Of a stretch of 64,000 nucleotides of DNA, positions 21,842-30,553 are shown one piece after another. The notes beneath the pieces were generated by a model that ran no database searches, was not told where the DNA came from, and worked only from the letters and a program-made list of their open reading frames with translations. Within the stretch, counting starts at the first letter, position 1, and each line of letters opens with the position of its first letter. A program made the position numbers and the translations under genes. Source of the DNA: Methylorubrum rhodinum. GTDB taxonomy: Bacteria; Pseudomonadota; Alphaproteobacteria; Rhizobiales; Beijerinckiaceae. Location: positions 62,001-126,000 of the forward strand of contig NZ_JACHOP010000010.1 in the NCBI RefSeq assembly GCF_014199935.1, written 5' to 3'.

Positions 21842-23047
21842 TCAGTGTCGCGCCTCGCCCGAAGCGGGCGTGTTGTCCGCGGCCTTGACCGGCTCGGCGG
21901 CCTGCGGTTCGACCTTGAGGTTCTGGCGCAGGCTCTGGAGATGGTCGATCACCACCCTGGTGCCGGGCTTGAGACCTTTCATCACCGCGGTGGCGTCGCC
22001 GTAGGCATCGCCGGTCTCGATCGCGGTCATGTGGACCATGTTCTTGTCGTCCACGGTCCAGACCACCTGCTGGTCGAGCTGGGCCGAGAGGGCGATGGTC
22101 GGCACCAGCAGCCGCTCCTGGCGGCCGACCTCGATGCGGGCGCGCACGAAGCGGCCGGGCAGGTAGCGCTCGTCGGCATTGTCGAGCCACGCCTGGATCA
22201 GCCGGCGGCCGGTGCGGGGATCGAAGCGGTTGTCGAGGCGGTAGATCGTGGCCTCGCGCACGGGCTCGCGCTGCACGTCGAGGAGCTGCACCTTGGCCCG
22301 CTTCTCGGCCAGCGCGACCCGCACGGCCTCAGCGTCCTCGGAGGAGAGCGCCATCTGCACGTCGATCGGATTCACCTGCACCACCGAGACGAGCTTGGTC
22401 TGATTCTCGATCACCATGTCGCCGACGTTGACGAGCGACAGCGAGGAGCGCCCGTCGATGGGCGCACGGATCACCGCGTAATCGAGGTTGAGCTTCTGCC
22501 GGGCGATGGCGGCTTCCGCCTCGTTGAGCTTGGCGACCGCGGTGGCGAGGTTCGACTGGTTCTGCTGGGCGCGCTGCTCGGTGGCAAAACCCTTGTCGGC
22601 GAGCTGCTCGGTGCGGTTCACCTCGGCCTGGGCGAAGTCGAGGGCGGCCTTGGCCTGGTCGCGCAGCGCGGTGGCCGATTGCAGCGCCACCTCGAAGGGC
22701 CGCGGATCGATGCGGAACAGCACCTGCCCCTTCTTGACGTGGCCGCCGGGCTCGAAGGCGCGCTCCACCACGATGCCGGTCACCCGCGCCTGCAGCTCGG
22801 CGTCGCGGGGCGAGACGATCGTGCCGGTATACTCGAAGGCGACCGGCACCTCGCGGGCTTCCGCCGGCACCACCTTCACGGCGAGCGCCGGCTCCTCTTT
22901 GTCCTTGGCTTTGGCGCGCTGACTCACCTTGAGGTGGTGGGCGAGGAAGCCGGGGATCGGATGGCCCATCCCCCACCACGCGCCGCCCGCGATCCCCATC
23001 GCCCCGATGACGAGGCCGGTGACGATGAAACCGACGCCTGAGCGCAC
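21842..23047 (-). CDS. RND efflux periplasmic adaptor (membrane fusion protein)
   Basis: 401 aa from a GTG preceded by GGAGGGG. Residues 8-25 form a membrane anchor. The lipoyl halves are VAFEYTGTIVSPRDAELQAR and RAPIDGRSSLSLVNVGDMV, flanking an alpha-helical hairpin (about 125-195) and followed by beta-barrel and membrane-proximal domains (FVRARIEVG, LVPTIALSAQLDQQVVW). It should link the inner-membrane pump to an outer-membrane channel. Its pump is almost certainly the divergent gene at 23168; adaptor and pump are usually co-directional, so this arrangement is unusual. No outer-membrane factor is adjacent. Confidence 0.92.
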   Translation of the reverse strand: MRSGVGFIVTGLVIGAMGIAGGAWWGMGHPIPGFLAHHLKVSQRAKAKDKEEPALAVKVVPAEAREVPVAFEYTGTIVSPRDAELQARVTGIVVERAFEPGGHVKKGQVLFRIDPRPFEVALQSATALRDQAKAALDFAQAEVNRTEQLADKGFATEQRAQQNQSNLATAVAKLNEAEAAIARQKLNLDYAVIRAPIDGRSSLSLVNVGDMVIENQTKLVSVVQVNPIDVQMALSSEDAEAVRVALAEKRAKVQLLDVQREPVREATIYRLDNRFDPRTGRRLIQAWLDNADERYLPGRFVRARIEVGRQERLLVPTIALSAQLDQQVVWTVDDKNMVHMTAIETGDAYGDATAVMKGLKPGTRVVIDHLQSLRQNLKVEPQAAEPVKAADNTPASGEARH

Positions 23048-23167
23048 CTAAAGACCCCTCCGGAAGCCGACCATCCGCCTCTGCGAGGCCGCGCGGCAGG
23101 TGGGGGAACACGCGTCACGCCAAGACGTTGCACGCGGACCCTTCACGGCCCCGCTCAAATTCCGGAG

Positions 23168-26100
23168 ATGGCCCGGCCCATGTTCGCCACCTTCGTCGAC
23201 CGGCCGATCCTGGCGGGCGTGATCTCGGTCATCATCACGACCATCGGCATCGTCGCCGGGCTGACCCTGCCGGTGGCGCAGTACCCGGAGATCGCGCCGC
23301 CCGTCGTCAACATCCAGGCGACCTATCCGGGGGCGTCCGCCCAGCAGGCCTACGAGTCGATCGCGATCCCCCTGGAGCAGGAGATCAACGGGGCCCCGAA
23401 CCTCATCTACATCCAGTCGACCTCGTCCGCCGACGGCAGCGTCTCGGTCGACGCCACCTTCGAGGTCGGCTCGAACCTGGACGCGGCCGCCGCCGAGGTG
23501 CTGACCCGGTCGAGCCGGGCCGAGGCCAAGCTGCCGCAGGCGGTGCGCGACCAGGGCCTGGAGATCCAGAAGTCCTCGCGCCAGCGGCTCGGCAACGTCG
23601 TGCTCTACGCCGACGAGGGCACCGGCTTCGACGAGCTGTTCCTGGCCAACTACGCCGAGACGCAGGTGATCAAGCCGCTGCGCCGCGTCACCGGCATGGG
23701 CCGCATCCTCAACTTCTCGAACATGCGCTACGCCATGCGGGTCTGGCTCGACCCGGCCAAGATGGAAGCGCTCGGCATGGCGACCGAGACCGTGCTCCAG
23801 GCGATCCAGGCGCAGAACGCGCAAGTCACCACAGGCTCGCTCGGCAAGCTGCCGATGGACCGGGCCACGCCGTTCGAGCTGCAGCTCGTCACCAAGGGCC
23901 GTCTGGTCAAGCCGGAGGAGTTCGCCAACATCGTGCTGCGGGCCAATGCCGACGGCTCGGTGGTGCGGGTGGCCGATGTCGGCCGGGTGGAACTCGGCTC
24001 CGAGCAGTACGGCGTCACCTCGAACTTCGACGGCAAGCCCTCGGCCACGCTCGGCATCTTCCAGAACCCCGACGCCAACGCGGTGGAGGTGATGAACGGG
24101 ACGCGCGAGACCATGGCGGACCTCGCCAAACGGTTTCCGCCCGGGCTGCACTACTCGATCGCGCTCGATTCCACCGAGTTCGTCAAGGAGGCGATCTACG
24201 AGGTGGTGCGCACGCTGGTCGAGGCGATCCTGATCGTCACCGTCGTGACCTACCTGTTCCTCCAGAACTGGCGCGCGACGCTGATCCCGACCATCGCCGT
24301 GCCGGTGGCGCTGATCGGCACGTTCGGGCCGATGGCGCTGCTCGGCTTCTCGTTCAACACGTTGAGCCTCCTCGGCCTCGTCCTGGCGGTGGGATTGGTG
24401 GTCGACGACGCCATCATCGTCGTCGAGAACACCGAGCGGCTGATGGCGGAGGGGCAGGAGCCCAAGCCCGCCGCGCGGGAGGCGGTCAACGAGGTCGGCG
24501 GGCCGGTCATCGCCACGACTTTGGTGCTCGCCGCCCTGTTCGTGCCGGTGGCCTTCATTCCGGGGCTGACCGGCCAGCTCTACAACCAGTTCGCGCTGAC
24601 CATCGCGATCTCGGTGCTGATCTCGGCCGTCGTCTCGCTGACGCTCACGCCGGCGCTCTGCGGCCTGCTGCTGCGCCCGCACGAGCCGGGGCACCGCCGC
24701 CCGTGGTGGCAGCGCCCGCTCGACTGGTTCAACACCGCCCTGGAGCGGGCGGCGGGCTTCGTCGTCGCCGCCATCGGGTTCCTGTCCCGCCACGTCGTGC
24801 TGACGCTCGTGGCCTTCGCGCTGTTCGCCGGGGCGACGGTGCTGCTGCTGATGCAGCGCCCGACCGCCTTCGTGCCGGAGGAGGACCAGGGCTATCTCTA
24901 CGCCGAGGTGGCGATGCCGCTCGGCGCCTCGGTTCAGCGCACCGAGGCGATGAACGCCCGCTTCGGCGAGGTGTTGCGCGCCCGCGACGACGTGGATCAT
25001 ACGATCGGGGTGTCCGGCCGCTCGTTCCTCGCCGACACGGTGGCCCCGTTCTACGGCTTCAACATTCCCGTCATGAAGCCCTGGGACGAGCGAAAGACCA
25101 CGGTCAACGACCTGATCCGCGACATGGAGGAGCGGTTCAAGCACGACCCCGACGGGCAGGTGCGCATCGCCAACCCCTCGCCGCTCCCCGGCCTCGGCAG
25201 CCGCGGCGGCCTGACCCTGGAGATTCAGGACCGCTCGGGCAATGGCGGCCTCGGGCTCGCCAAGACCGCCGCCGAGTTCATCGAGAAGATCAAGGCGCTC
25301 CCCGGCGTCAGCGGGGCGACCTCGACCACCGAGTGGGGCGTGCCGCAGATCCGCCTCGACATCGACCGGGCCAAGGCCGAGCAGCTCGGCGTGCCGCTGT
25401 CGCGGCTGTTCGAGGCGCTCGGCACCTATGTCGGATCGAGTTTCGTCAACCTCTTCAACCGCTTCGGCTTCGTCTATCAGGTCTACGTCCAGAGCGAGGC
25501 CTCGGGCCGCCGCCTGTACCAGGATCTGGAGGCCCTGACCGTGCTGAACGCGGAAGGCCAGCCGGTGCGCCTCGGCTCGCTGGTGCAGGCGAAGTTCACC
25601 ACCGGGCCGACCGCGGTCCTGTCCTACAACACCTATCCGGCGATCGAGGTGGCGATCACCGTCGAGGCCGATTCCTCCTCCGGCACGATCCTCGAAGAGG
25701 TCGAGCGCCTGTCCTCCGAATTGCCGCGCAACTTCTCGATCGAGTGGACCGAGGTGGCCTATCAGGAAAAGATCGCCGGCAGCTTCGCGCCGCTGATCTT
25801 CGGGCTCGGCGTGTTCATGATCTTCTGCTTCCTCGCCGGGCAGTACGAATCGGTCCGCCTGCCGCTCGTGATCCTGCTGGCGACGCCGCTCGCCATCTTC
25901 GGCGCCGTCGGATTCCTGGCGCTGCGCGACATGCCGCTCGACGTGTTCGGGCAGATCGGGCTCCTCCTGCTCGTCGGCCTGGCGGCCAAGAACTCGATCC
26001 TGCTCGTCTCCTTCGCCGAGGAATTGCGGGCCAAGGGCGAGGACGCGCTGGAAGCCGCCAAGCACGCCACGCGGATGCGGATGCGCCCGATCCTTATGAC

Positions 26101-26323
26101 CTCCTTCGCCTTCATCCTCGGCGCGGTGCCGCTGGCCATCGCCAGCGGGGCCGGGGCCAACGCCCGGCTGTCGATGGGCACGGTGGTGATCGGCGGCCTC
26201 GTGGTGGCCACCATCCTGACCCTGTTCGTCACCCCGGTCTTCTACATCGCCGCCGAGCGGCTGCGGGGGGACACGAAGGGCAAGGCGGAAAGTGGGGAGG
26301 AGCGAGCGGTCCCGGCGCAGTAA
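23168..26323 (+). CDS. RND multidrug efflux permease, HAE1 (AcrB-like) family
   Basis: 1051 aa, a proton-driven trimeric inner-membrane pump. The start MFATFVDRPILAGVIS at 23180 is a plausible alternative, since GGAG directly abuts the ATG at 23168. It shows the RND pattern of 12 membrane helices in two halves with two large periplasmic loops. Helix 4 carries the paired Asp of the proton relay in GLVVDDAIIVVENTERLM; the second half has FGQIGLLLLVGLAAKNSIL. FEVGSN and AEQLGVPLSRLFEALG are typical porter-domain segments. Divergent from its adaptor across a 120-base gap, which must contain both promoters. Substrate unknown. Confidence 0.95.
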   Translation: MARPMFATFVDRPILAGVISVIITTIGIVAGLTLPVAQYPEIAPPVVNIQATYPGASAQQAYESIAIPLEQEINGAPNLIYIQSTSSADGSVSVDATFEVGSNLDAAAAEVLTRSSRAEAKLPQAVRDQGLEIQKSSRQRLGNVVLYADEGTGFDELFLANYAETQVIKPLRRVTGMGRILNFSNMRYAMRVWLDPAKMEALGMATETVLQAIQAQNAQVTTGSLGKLPMDRATPFELQLVTKGRLVKPEEFANIVLRANADGSVVRVADVGRVELGSEQYGVTSNFDGKPSATLGIFQNPDANAVEVMNGTRETMADLAKRFPPGLHYSIALDSTEFVKEAIYEVVRTLVEAILIVTVVTYLFLQNWRATLIPTIAVPVALIGTFGPMALLGFSFNTLSLLGLVLAVGLVVDDAIIVVENTERLMAEGQEPKPAAREAVNEVGGPVIATTLVLAALFVPVAFIPGLTGQLYNQFALTIAISVLISAVVSLTLTPALCGLLLRPHEPGHRRPWWQRPLDWFNTALERAAGFVVAAIGFLSRHVVLTLVAFALFAGATVLLLMQRPTAFVPEEDQGYLYAEVAMPLGASVQRTEAMNARFGEVLRARDDVDHTIGVSGRSFLADTVAPFYGFNIPVMKPWDERKTTVNDLIRDMEERFKHDPDGQVRIANPSPLPGLGSRGGLTLEIQDRSGNGGLGLAKTAAEFIEKIKALPGVSGATSTTEWGVPQIRLDIDRAKAEQLGVPLSRLFEALGTYVGSSFVNLFNRFGFVYQVYVQSEASGRRLYQDLEALTVLNAEGQPVRLGSLVQAKFTTGPTAVLSYNTYPAIEVAITVEADSSSGTILEEVERLSSELPRNFSIEWTEVAYQEKIAGSFAPLIFGLGVFMIFCFLAGQYESVRLPLVILLATPLAIFGAVGFLALRDMPLDVFGQIGLLLLVGLAAKNSILLVSFAEELRAKGEDALEAAKHATRMRMRPILMTSFAFILGAVPLAIASGAGANARLSMGTVVIGGLVVATILTLFVTPVFYIAAERLRGDTKGKAESGEERAVPAQ

Positions 26324-26346
26324 TTTTTGGGATTCCGCCGATGCGC

Positions 26347-26482
26347 CATCCCACCCACACCTTCATCCTGAGGTGCGGAGCGTAGCGGAGCCTCGAAGGA
26401 GGGCTCCAGGGATCGCGCGACTTCTGGAGCCCTCCTTCGAGGCCGCTTCGCGGCACCTCAGGATGAGGGGTTGGGTGGGATG
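26347..26482. repeat. Palindromic intergenic element, family A, copy 1
   Basis: A 136-base element beginning CATCCCACCCACACCTTCAT and ending with its near-complement GGGTTGGGTGGGATG. An internal arm (CCTGAGGTGCGGAGCG..., then CCTCGAAGGAGGGCTCCAG) pairs with the second half (CTGGAGCCCTCCTTCGAGG...CACCTCAGGATGAG), giving a long, slightly imperfect hairpin. A second copy is at 37085-37221. It sits 23 bases after the RND pump stop codon. Confidence 0.92.
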
Positions 26483-26488
26483 AGCCGG

Positions 26489-27010
26489 TCAGACCGGTTC
26501 TGATATCCCAGCGGTCATGTACCGGGCGCCGTCGCCGTAGCTCGACAGCTTTTCCCGCAAGCCCGGATCGTCGTCCGCCTCGAAGCCGAGCCCCGACCAC
26601 AATCCGACGGTGCCGTACACCGAGACGCAGGCGAGATGCGCAACCCTGAGCGCCCGTGCCTGCGCCGTGAGGATCGCGACGTACCGGGCCGCGGCCCGCT
26701 GACCGCGCGCCCTGGGAAGAATCGCGACGTCGTGGACGTAGAGGCAGGTCGGCGACGGCGGCAGCGTGGTCAGGAAGGCGTCGAGAGGCGGGACGTCGCG
26801 CAGGGCCCACGGATGCGCCAACCCGTATCCGACGATCTGCCCCTCGCGCACGAGCTTCAGGCAGGTCGCGGGCCAGAGGTCGCGTTTCTCCGCGAGCACC
26901 GCGGGCCGCTCCGGCAGGCCGGCATGGATCAGGCCCGCGATCCGATCGACCTGCGCCATGTCGGCCACCTGCAGCGGCTGCCAGTCCGCCGCCGGTCTCG
27001 GTGTGATCAC
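26489..27010 (-). CDS. GNAT-family N-acetyltransferase
   Basis: 173 aa from a GTG with GGGGGGATAG upstream. The GNAT core is visible: YVHDVAILPRARGQRAAARYV provides beta-4 and a version of the acetyl-CoA pyrophosphate loop (R/Q-x-x-G/A), and LACVSVYGTVGLWSGLGFEA the C-terminal Tyr and strand. Acceptor unknown. It begins 5 bases after the stop of the receiver-protein gene and so is the last gene of the HWE kinase operon; a regulatory link to that system is inferred. Confidence 0.85.
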   Translation of the reverse strand: MITPRPAADWQPLQVADMAQVDRIAGLIHAGLPERPAVLAEKRDLWPATCLKLVREGQIVGYGLAHPWALRDVPPLDAFLTTLPPSPTCLYVHDVAILPRARGQRAAARYVAILTAQARALRVAHLACVSVYGTVGLWSGLGFEADDDPGLREKLSSYGDGARYMTAGISEPV

Positions 27011-27015
27011 GCGGG

Positions 27016-27414
27016 CTATCCCCCCAACCCCTCCCGCATCGTCCGCGCCAGGGCCGCCCCGAGGGGTTTGGCCGAAAACCGCGCGTCGCAGGGCAGGGCG
27101 TCCGGTTCCGGGTTCGGACCTGAGGAGACCGCCACCAGGGCGAGGCCGGGCCGGAGGCGGGCGATGGCGTGGACCAGGGCGAAGCGTCCGTCCGGATCGG
27201 ACAGGTCGGCGTCGATCACGATGAGGCGCAGCTCGGGATGGCGCTCGATCTGGCGAAGGGCGGTCGGCCCGTTCCAGGCCTCGATCACCTCGAACCCGGC
27301 CTCCGCCACGCAATCGGCCGTCTCGATGCGCTGGATCGCGTCGCCCTCGACGACCAAGGCGAGCGGGCGAGCGCCGTCACGCGAAACGGGGGACGGGGAA
27401 ACGGGTTCATCCAT
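27016..27414 (-). CDS. Stand-alone response-regulator receiver protein
   Basis: 132 aa from an ATG with GAGGAG upstream. One CheY-like domain (about 18-130) and no output domain. The phosphoacceptor is the first Asp of LIVIDADLSDPDG, and the conserved Lys is in FSAKPLG. In the N-terminal acidic cluster (VVEGDA) one of the usual two acidic positions is Gly, so metal binding may be altered. It lies 102 bases downstream of the HWE kinase, and phosphotransfer from that kinase is the obvious inference. Single-domain receivers next to HWE kinases are common in Methylobacterium. Confidence 0.88.
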   Translation of the reverse strand: MDEPVSPSPVSRDGARPLALVVEGDAIQRIETADCVAEAGFEVIEAWNGPTALRQIERHPELRLIVIDADLSDPDGRFALVHAIARLRPGLALVAVSSGPNPEPDALPCDARFSAKPLGAALARTMREGLGG

Positions 27415-27516
27415 CGGGGCTCCTCGGCCGAGTCACTGCGACAAACGGCGAGAGGCCGGTTCGTTGCCCCCGAGGATGCGGAAAATGTCGTTGCCGGCCG
27501 GCGGGCCAAATAAAAT

Positions 27517-30282
27517 TTACTCCTTCTCCAGGAGCCCTTCGAGCGGCGCGGTGATGCGGCAGACCACGCCGTCGGGGGCATAGTCGGTCCGGGTCTCGCC
27601 GCCGACGGCGCCGGAGAGGCCGCGCTCGATCAGGCGCGAGCCGAAGCCCTTTCGCGTCGGCACCGTGACCGGAGGGCCGCCGCGCTCGGTCCAGATCATC
27701 CGCACGAGCGCGTCCGGGCCGCTCCCGTCCTCGATCGTCCACTCCACGGCGACGCGCCCGCCGGGCACCGAGAAGGCGCCGTACTTGGCGGCGTTGGTGG
27801 CGAGTTCGTGGATCATCAGCGAGAGCGAGAGCGCGGCCTTCGGGCCGACCTCGATCGGGGGGCCCGACAGGCGGATGCGGTCCGGCTCGCCGTCGTCGTG
27901 GATGGCGAGCGCGCCGGCCAGCACCGCCTCCAGCCCGGCGCCCTCCTCGCCCTCTCCCGAGAGCAGGATGTCGTGCGCCTTGCCGAGCGCCACGAGGCGG
28001 GCGACCAGCGCATCCTTGACCGAGCGGACATCGGTGACGTTGCGCAGGGTCTGCGAGGCGATGGCCTGGGCCATGGTCAGGGTGTTCTTGAGGCGGTGGC
28101 TCAGCTCGCGGTTGAGCACGCGCTGCTGCTCCTCGGCCTGGAGCCGGGCCAGCGCCGCCCAGACCCGCTCGGCCACCTCGCGCACGAAGCCGACCTCGCC
28201 CGCCTCCCAGGCGCGGGGCGCCGCGGCGTGGGCGAAGAGCAGGCCGACGAGTTCACCGCGGCGCAGCAGCGGCACCTTGATCTGGGCGCGGATGCGGTGC
28301 TCGGCATAGCTTCCCCGGTCCGGGGCCAGACCCGGATCGGCGGCGATGTCGGCCACGACCAGAACCTCGCCCCGCCGCAGGCGCGCCACCGTCGCCGCGA
28401 CCATGTCGAGCGGATGGGTTCCGGCAAGGCTCGCCACCGTCCCGTCGGTCCGGTCGCGCTCGATCCGGAAGCGCCCCGCGCCGGTCTCGATGGCGGTGTA
28501 GCCCGCCCGCGACAGGCCGAGCGTCTTCCCGAGAATCTCGGCGGCGATCCCCGACACCTCGGCGGTGTCGGCGGCGTCGCGCAGGCGGTCGCCGAGTTCG
28601 ATCAGGGCGCGCTGGCGCGCCTCGAGCCGCTTCTCCTCGGTGATGTCCTCGATCATCGCGGTGATGAGGAGGCCGTCGCCGTTCACCTGCGAGACGAGGT
28701 TGACCCGGCCCCAGATCAGGCGCCCGTCCTTGCGGCGGTAGCGCTTCTCCAGGGTCTCGCGCATGATCTCGCCGGCCGCCAGCCGCCGGTGCAGGCGGTC
28801 GCGCTCTTCCACGTCCTCCGCGGGCGTCCACTTGGCCACCGAGTGGCCGAGGATGTCGGCTTCCTCCGCGCCCCAGATCGCGCAGAGCTTGGCGTTGACC
28901 TCCAGGGCGACGAGCGTGCGCGGATCGATCTGGACGATGCCGACATTGGCGCCCTCGAACACCGCCCGGAGCTGGGCCGCGACGCGGTTGCGCTCGGTCA
29001 GGTCCAGCATGGCGCCGATCATGCGCAGGGGCTCTCCGCGGGGTCCGCGCACCATCGAGCCGCGGTCGAACACCTCGGCGTAGGAGCCGTCGGCGCGGCG
29101 GAAGCGGTACTCGTGGCGCCAGTCGTCACCGCCGCGATCGATGACGCCGCGGATGTCGGCCTCGACCCGGGCGCGGTCCTCGGGGTGGACGCGCTCCAGC
29201 CACCAGCCGCCGGTGGGCTCCACCGTCTCCGGCGCCCAGCCATAGGCGTCCTCCAGCGCCTCGTTCCACAGCACGTGGTCGGTGACGAGGTCCCAGTCCC
29301 AGATCGCGTCGTTGGTGGCCCGCGTGGCGAGCCGCAGCCGCTCCTCCGTGGCGGCGAGCGCTCCTTGCGCGGCGCGCTCGGCGGTCACGTCGCGCACGGT
29401 GCCGACGAAGCGGATCGCTCGCCCCCCCTCGCGGACGAGGGCGCCGCGGGCGGCGACGCGGTGGAGCAGGGCGCCGTCGCGGGCCACCGTGCGGTACTCG
29501 CAATCGAACAGGCCGGAGCCGTCGGGATCGAGGGCGGCGCGGACGGCGGCGTCGGCCCGTGCCCGGTCCTCCGGATGGAGGCCGGGCAGGAAGCTGCCCT
29601 CGTAGCTCACGGGCGCGTCCGGGCCGACCCCGAACAGGGCGCGGGTGCGCCCGTCCCAGCGCAAGCTCCCCGCGGCGAAGTCGTAGTCGAAGGTGCCGAT
29701 GCCGGTCGCCTCCACGGCGAGCCGCAGGCGCAGTTCGCTCTCGGCGAGCGCGGCGATCTCCGCCCGGCGCGACAGGGCCGCCCGGCGCAGCGCGAACGTC
29801 GTCATCACCGAGCGCGCGAGCGCGGCGAGCCCCGCGGCTTGCGCCGGGCTCAGGCCCTCGGGCCGGGGCGCCGTGTCGAGCACGCACAGGGCGCCGATGG
29901 CGACGCCCTCGGGCGTGATCAGCGGCGCGCCCGCGTAGAAGCGCATCCCCTTCGCCCCCGTGACCAGGGGGTTGGCGCGGGTGCGGGCATCCGCGGCGAG
30001 ATCGGGGATGACGAGGACGTCGGTCAGGCCCAGAGTGTGCGAGCAGACCGAGCGGTCGAGCCCGGTCTCGGAGGCATCGAATCCGAGCCGCGCCTTGAAC
30101 CATTGCCGGTCCTCGGTGACGAGGCTGACGAGCGCCGTCGGCGCGGCGCAGAGCTGCGCGGCGAGCGCGACCGCGTCGTCGAAATCCTGCTCGGGCGGCG
30201 TGTCGAGGATGCCGTAGCGCGCGAGCGCGGCGCGGCGCTCGGCCGGCCCGGTCGCGACGGGGGCGTCAGGCGGTCGGCTCAT
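27517..30282 (-). CDS. HWE-family hybrid-free sensor histidine kinase with GAF and PAS domains
   Basis: 921 aa, no membrane helices, so a cytoplasmic sensor. Domains in order: GAF (about 15-160, SVCSHTLGLTDVLVIPDL), PAS (about 185-300), PAS (about 310-425), PAS (about 435-550), second GAF (about 570-705), and HWE kinase (about 715-921). The kinase has the phosphoacceptor His in LNRELSHRLKNTL, the N-box LMIHELATNAAKYGA, and the WTERGGPPV and GFGSRLIERGL motifs that define the HWE class. The operon continues with a receiver and an acetyltransferase. A 33-aa ORF overlaps the kinase start. Signal unknown; multiple PAS domains suggest redox, light or small-ligand input. Confidence 0.93.
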   Translation of the reverse strand: MSRPPDAPVATGPAERRAALARYGILDTPPEQDFDDAVALAAQLCAAPTALVSLVTEDRQWFKARLGFDASETGLDRSVCSHTLGLTDVLVIPDLAADARTRANPLVTGAKGMRFYAGAPLITPEGVAIGALCVLDTAPRPEGLSPAQAAGLAALARSVMTTFALRRAALSRRAEIAALAESELRLRLAVEATGIGTFDYDFAAGSLRWDGRTRALFGVGPDAPVSYEGSFLPGLHPEDRARADAAVRAALDPDGSGLFDCEYRTVARDGALLHRVAARGALVREGGRAIRFVGTVRDVTAERAAQGALAATEERLRLATRATNDAIWDWDLVTDHVLWNEALEDAYGWAPETVEPTGGWWLERVHPEDRARVEADIRGVIDRGGDDWRHEYRFRRADGSYAEVFDRGSMVRGPRGEPLRMIGAMLDLTERNRVAAQLRAVFEGANVGIVQIDPRTLVALEVNAKLCAIWGAEEADILGHSVAKWTPAEDVEERDRLHRRLAAGEIMRETLEKRYRRKDGRLIWGRVNLVSQVNGDGLLITAMIEDITEEKRLEARQRALIELGDRLRDAADTAEVSGIAAEILGKTLGLSRAGYTAIETGAGRFRIERDRTDGTVASLAGTHPLDMVAATVARLRRGEVLVVADIAADPGLAPDRGSYAEHRIRAQIKVPLLRRGELVGLLFAHAAAPRAWEAGEVGFVREVAERVWAALARLQAEEQQRVLNRELSHRLKNTLTMAQAIASQTLRNVTDVRSVKDALVARLVALGKAHDILLSGEGEEGAGLEAVLAGALAIHDDGEPDRIRLSGPPIEVGPKAALSLSLMIHELATNAAKYGAFSVPGGRVAVEWTIEDGSGPDALVRMIWTERGGPPVTVPTRKGFGSRLIERGLSGAVGGETRTDYAPDGVVCRITAPLEGLLEKE

Positions 30283-30367
30283 CGCCGCCGCCGGGCTCGC
30301 TGTCGAGCGCTCTGTCGATGAGGAGGTCGTGCCGCAGGGCCTGCTCCGTGTCCTGCCGCGTCGTCAT
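30266..30367 (-). CDS. Possible 33-aa ORF overlapping the HWE kinase start
   Basis: Starts at an ATG with a strong GGGGAGAGGGG site directly upstream and runs 34 codons to a TGA 15 bases inside the kinase gene. The product (MTTRQDTEQALRHDLLIDRA, then an acidic Gly/Pro tail) is a short amphipathic helix. The ribosome site is better than that of the kinase itself, so it may be translated and couple kinase translation. Whether the peptide has its own function is unknown. Confidence 0.5.
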   Translation of the reverse strand: MTTRQDTEQALRHDLLIDRALDSEPGGGDEPTA

Positions 30368-30553
30368 CCCCTCTCCCCGTGGGTTCGGCGACCCGGCCTT
30401 CCTTCAGGAAACGGCCCTGCCCCCGGATCGTTCGGCGAACGTTCCTGGGCTTCGGAGCATCGGCCCGAACGGTGGTCGCCGGCTTTCGCAAACATGCCGA
30501 TGCGGCACGAGAACCCGGACCGTCGCCCTGGATATCGAATCCAGGGCGATGGT

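Noticed and set aside
23048..26065. 1005-codon leftward ORF opposite the RND pump
   Set aside because: His/Arg/Asp-rich mirror composition; no domains; the pump on the other strand is unambiguous.
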